Shown here: positions 26,394-29,281 of the stretch, one piece after another | Position numbering within the stretch: position 1 is the stretch's first letter | Layout: each line of letters begins with the position of its first letter | DNA from: JBBQWS01 sp038210415 | Lineage (GTDB): Bacteria > Actinomycetota > Actinomycetes > Prado026 | Direction of reading: 5' to 3' | Length of the DNA: 29,281 nt | NCBI GenBank assembly: GCA_038210415.1 | Contig: JBBQWS010000042.1 | Location: 1-29,281 of the forward strand | Made by a program: the position numbers and the translations under genes | The notes under the pieces: model-generated | Told to the model about the DNA's origin: nothing | What the model saw: the letters and a program-made list of their open reading frames with translations, nothing else | Databases searched by the model: none

Positions 26394-28661
26394 ATGTCCA
26401 ACACCGCGACGGAGCCCGGAGCGCGCGCAGCCACGGCGGTAGCCCCAGAGCCCGGGCCGCTGGGTCGGCTCGCCCGGCTGACCTACCGACGCAGAGGCCG
26501 CACGCTGCTGGCCTGGCTCGCCGCACTCGTCCTCGCGATCGGGCTCTCGTCCGTCGTCACCGCGAAGTTCAGCGCCGACTACACCGCACCCGGCTCGGAC
26601 TCCCGACAGGCGCAGGACCTGCTCGCCCAGCGCTTCCCCGCGCAGTCCGGCGACACCATCTCGGTCGTCGTCAACAGCCCGCAGGCCATGACCGCGCCCG
26701 CAGTCAAGGTGCAGGTCGAAGCGCTGCTCGGCCAGCTCGCCCAGCAGGCCCACGTCGCTTCGGTGGGGAGCCCTTACGCAGCGCCGGGTTCGATCTCGCC
26801 AGACGGGCACACCGCGCTCGGCACGCTGCACCTCGACGTCACCAACGCCGCCGACATGCCCGTGCCGGACACCCAGCAGCTGCTGGACCTGGCGACGGCC
26901 GCTGGCACTGACAACCTGAAAGTCGCACTCGGTGGACAGAGTGTCGAGCAGGCGCAGCAGGGCGCGATCGGCTCAGAAGGAATCGGTCTGATCGCCGCGG
27001 CCCTCATCTTGTTGCTCACGTTCGGGTCGATGGTGGCCGCCGGTCTCCCGATCGCGGTCGCTCTCGCCGGGCTGGGCGTGAGCTCGGGCTTCACCGGCCT
27101 GATCGCCGCCGCGATGCCGGTGCCGGACTGGTCGACCTCCTTGGCCACGATGATCGGGCTCGGTATCGGCATCGACTACGCGCTGCTCACGGTCACGCGG
27201 TTCCGCGAGTGGCGGGCCGACGGCCTCGACCCGGAGACCGCGACCGTCGCCACCCTCGACACCGCGGGACGTGCGGTCGTGCTCGCCGGCAGCACAGTCG
27301 TGATCAGCATGCTCGGCTTGTTCGCGATGGGGCTGTCGTTCATGCGCGGGGCCGCGTTCGTCACGATCGTGGCGGTGCTTGTCGTCATGCTCGCCGCGAT
27401 CACCTTGTTCCCGGCGCTGCTCGGCTATGCCGGTCACCGCATCGACCGGCTACGCATCCCGTTGCCGCGTCGCCGTCGACCGGTAGCGACGCCCGATTCC
27501 GCCGCAACCGTCGGCAGCACCGGGGGCTGGATGCGGTGGAGCCGGTTCGTCCAGCAGCACCGGGTGGCAGCGACAGTGACCGGAGTAGCGGTCCTGCTCC
27601 TGCTCGCCTCCCCCTTCCTCGGTACCAAGTTCGGCTTCCCGGACGCCGGCAACGATGCGGTGGGTACGTCGGGACGCACCGCGTACACCCTCACCTCGGA
27701 GGCGTTCGGACCGGGCGCCAACGGCCCGCTCCTCGTGGTCGCGGAGCTGCCGGCGGGGGCCTCGCCACAGGCCACCACTTCGCTCGTCGCAACCCTTACG
27801 GCCGTGGTCGGGGTCGCTGCCGTGTCACCCGCCCAGCTGAACCCGTCCGGTGACACAGCCGTGCTCACCGTGGTGCCGACAACGGGACCACAGAGCCAGG
27901 CGACGCAGGATCTCGTCCGCAACCTCCGCGACTCGGTCCTGCCTGCGGCTACGGCAACCAGCGGACTCACCGTTCACGTCGGCGGAGTCACTGCCGCAGC
28001 CATCGACAGCACCTCGAACATCGCGAAGCGGATCCCGCTGCTCATCGGTGGTGTCGTGCTGTTGTCGATGCTGCTGCTGCTCGTCTCGTTCCGCAGCGTC
28101 GTCGTCGCCGTCAAGGCGGCCGCGATGAACCTGCTCTCGGTCGCTGCCGCGTACGGCGTCGTCGCCCTCGTGCTGCAAGGCGGGTGGGCCGGCCGGCTGG
28201 TCGGTATCGACAACCCGACTCCGCTGCCAGCGTTCGTCCCGGTGCTGATGTTCGCGGTGCTGTTCGGCCTGTCGATGGACTACGAGGTCTTCCTCGTCGC
28301 CCGCATGCGTGAGGCCTGGCTACGCACAGGGGACAACGCGACCGCGATCGTGCAGGGTCTGGCGGGTACGGCCCGGGTGATCACGGCGGCCGCGGCCATC
28401 ATGATCGCGGTGTTCTCCGCCTTCATCCCGAGCCCGGCGGTCGTGCTCAAGGTCATCGGCATCGGGATGGCATCGGCGATCCTCATCGACGCGACGATCG
28501 TCCGGCTGCTGCTCGTCCCGGCCGTGATGCACCTGATGGGCGCCCGCAACTGGTGGATGCCGGCGATCCTGGACCGACGGATCCCCGAGGTGCACGTGGA
28601 GGGTCACCCTCACCACTACCTACCCGTACGCCACCCGGAGTACCAGCCCGCCCTGGCCTGA
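26394..28661 (+). CDS. MMPL-family (RND-type) transporter
   Basis: A 755-aa exporter of the MMPL/ActII-3 group, driven by the proton gradient. Two halves each have one N-terminal helix, a large extracytoplasmic loop and five further helices. The conserved Asp-Tyr pairs are visible: GLGIGIDYALLTVTRFREW (about residues 258-276) and LFGLSMDYEVFLVARMREAW (about 623-642). Substrates in the family include lipids, polyketides and drugs; here it is unknown. The ATG at 26394 was chosen because GAGGAG (26383-26388) is 5 nt upstream; the in-frame GTG at 26388 overlaps that site. The divergent TetR gene is its probable regulator. Confidence 0.94.
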   Translation: MSNTATEPGARAATAVAPEPGPLGRLARLTYRRRGRTLLAWLAALVLAIGLSSVVTAKFSADYTAPGSDSRQAQDLLAQRFPAQSGDTISVVVNSPQAMTAPAVKVQVEALLGQLAQQAHVASVGSPYAAPGSISPDGHTALGTLHLDVTNAADMPVPDTQQLLDLATAAGTDNLKVALGGQSVEQAQQGAIGSEGIGLIAAALILLLTFGSMVAAGLPIAVALAGLGVSSGFTGLIAAAMPVPDWSTSLATMIGLGIGIDYALLTVTRFREWRADGLDPETATVATLDTAGRAVVLAGSTVVISMLGLFAMGLSFMRGAAFVTIVAVLVVMLAAITLFPALLGYAGHRIDRLRIPLPRRRRPVATPDSAATVGSTGGWMRWSRFVQQHRVAATVTGVAVLLLLASPFLGTKFGFPDAGNDAVGTSGRTAYTLTSEAFGPGANGPLLVVAELPAGASPQATTSLVATLTAVVGVAAVSPAQLNPSGDTAVLTVVPTTGPQSQATQDLVRNLRDSVLPAATATSGLTVHVGGVTAAAIDSTSNIAKRIPLLIGGVVLLSMLLLLVSFRSVVVAVKAAAMNLLSVAAAYGVVALVLQGGWAGRLVGIDNPTPLPAFVPVLMFAVLFGLSMDYEVFLVARMREAWLRTGDNATAIVQGLAGTARVITAAAAIMIAVFSAFIPSPAVVLKVIGIGMASAILIDATIVRLLLVPAVMHLMGARNWWMPAILDRRIPEVHVEGHPHHYLPVRHPEYQPALA

Positions 28662-28665
28662 CCGG

Positions 28666-29159
28666 TCAGCGGTCGTGGTTCGGCTTCACCGGAAGGCCGG
28701 CCCAGGAGCTGCAAGTGAGCGAGCCTGACACCGGAAACGCGATGACCACGTCGATGTTCGCGAGCGGGTGGTCGACGGCCCATCCGACCAGAACGCTGGT
28801 CCCCGGCAGTGCAGCAACCTGCTCAAGGAACGGCCGGAAACGCCGCTCGATCTCATGGAGGTTCTCCCCGCCACCGATCCGGAGTGCCCATTCCCCCGCA
28901 CCATCCAGGCCTGGACCACCTCGTCGTGTTCGCGCCAGGGTGCCTCGTCGTTGCTCCATTCGTAGGCGCCGACGTCGAACTCGCGCAGCGCATCGGTGTA
29001 GGTCGCGTCGACGCCGAGGCGTTGCTGCAGGATCTGAGCGGTCTGGGCCGCCCGGAGCACCGGGCTGCTGAGGACGCGATCCACAGCCTCGACCGCGAGC
29101 CGTCCGGCCAGATTGCGGGCCTGGTTCCTACCGACCGTGGTCAGCCCATCGGTGTTCGT
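28666..29159 (-). pseudogene. Degraded histidine phosphatase (phosphoglycerate mutase family)
   Basis: Remains of a histidine phosphatase. GLTTVGRNQARNLAGRL and DRVLSSPVLRAAQTAQIL are family blocks, followed by FDVGAYEW and, in another frame, GGGENLHEIERRFRPFLEQV and FPVSGSLT. Three defects are visible. The N-terminal RHGE with the catalytic His is missing: similarity begins at TNTDGL. A frameshift occurs at the C5 run at 28893-28897; one more base would join the frames as MVRGEWAL. The second catalytic motif (usually VSHG) reads SVLVGWAV, lacking Ser-His. It converges on the MMPL gene with 4 bases between. A sequencing error could explain the frameshift alone, but not the missing residues. 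Confidence 0.8.
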
Positions 29160-29281
29160 TGGGCCAGCCGCACGCTGTTGCCCGACGGGTCGCGGAAACC
29201 GCAGTCGATGCCGTACGGCTGCGCATTGGGCTTCTCGGTGAACTCGACGCCACGGGCCGACAGCTCCTCGTAGGCCTTCAT
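29141..29281 (-). CDS. VOC (glyoxalase/bleomycin-resistance) superfamily protein, C-terminal part
   Basis: Forty-six residues to the stop, with the 5' end beyond the window edge; an ATG at the edge is probably internal because family members run about 110-130 aa. The AYEELSARGVEFTEKP helix-strand and the YGIDCGFRDPSGNSVRLAQ strand are typical of the second beta-alpha-beta unit of the VOC fold (the GFRDPSGN turn is diagnostic). These proteins are dioxygenases, glyoxalases or drug-binding proteins; no function can be chosen. The last residues (RTPMG) overlap the histidine phosphatase remnant in another frame, suggesting that a deletion joined the two. Confidence 0.75.
   Translation of the reverse strand: MKAYEELSARGVEFTEKPNAQPYGIDCGFRDPSGNSVRLAQRTPMG

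Overview
The window is high-GC, densely packed bacterial DNA of actinobacterial type. The evidence is the glutamine synthetase neighbourhood (the tail of a GlnA1-like protein, then glnE and glnA2, the same gene set as in mycobacteria), an F420-dependent NADP reductase, a methionine aminopeptidase with a proline-rich N-terminal extension, frequent GTG starts, and many genes with a TANNNT -10 box 6-7 nt before the start codon (leaderless transcription). A Nocardioidaceae/Propionibacteriales-like host is my guess and is not shown by the sequence. No rRNA, tRNA, CRISPR array, prophage or intact insertion sequence was seen.

Layout. 1-2465 (+): the last codons of a type I glutamine synthetase, a BcrC-like PAP2 phosphatase and a secreted beta-propeller protein. 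2489-10183 (-): a co-directional run read glnA2, glnE, an MFS transporter (GTGA overlap with glnE), phosphoglucomutase and a small secreted protein. 10288-12528: a cupin protein and NAD synthetase, divergent, both apparently leaderless. 12518-14766 (-): a 14-TM drug-efflux MFS gene and its TetR regulator, with a perfect palindromic operator upstream. 14943-18413: panB, the convergent F420:NADP reductase, then a conserved unknown gene overlapping an MFS gene. 18507-22348: a DUF1508/histone-H1-like protein, map, a ROK/polyphosphate-type glucokinase, a staphylococcal-type nuclease, a MarR regulator and several small proteins. 22359-25164 (-): metY-metX, preceded by a Cys/Met-rich leader ORF with a terminator hairpin and followed by a very long perfect inverted repeat. 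25195-28661: a small Cys-containing protein, a TetR regulator and a divergent MMPL exporter sharing a compact double-palindrome operator. 28666-29281 (-): a degraded histidine phosphatase joined to the 3' end of a VOC-family gene.

How the genes fit together. Nitrogen assimilation (glnA1 end, glnE, glnA2, candidate GlnR box) is joined by glutamine-dependent NAD synthesis, pantothenate synthesis and F420/NADP exchange, so the left half is mostly nitrogen and cofactor housekeeping. The right half is sulfur assimilation into methionine and two drug-export/regulator pairs.

The observations most worth following are the candidate cysteine-responsive attenuator ahead of metYX, the 127-bp inverted-repeat element that supplies the metX stop codon next to a (GGGGGT)n tract, and a stem core (GGACCCCT/AGGGGTCC) that recurs in three hairpins.
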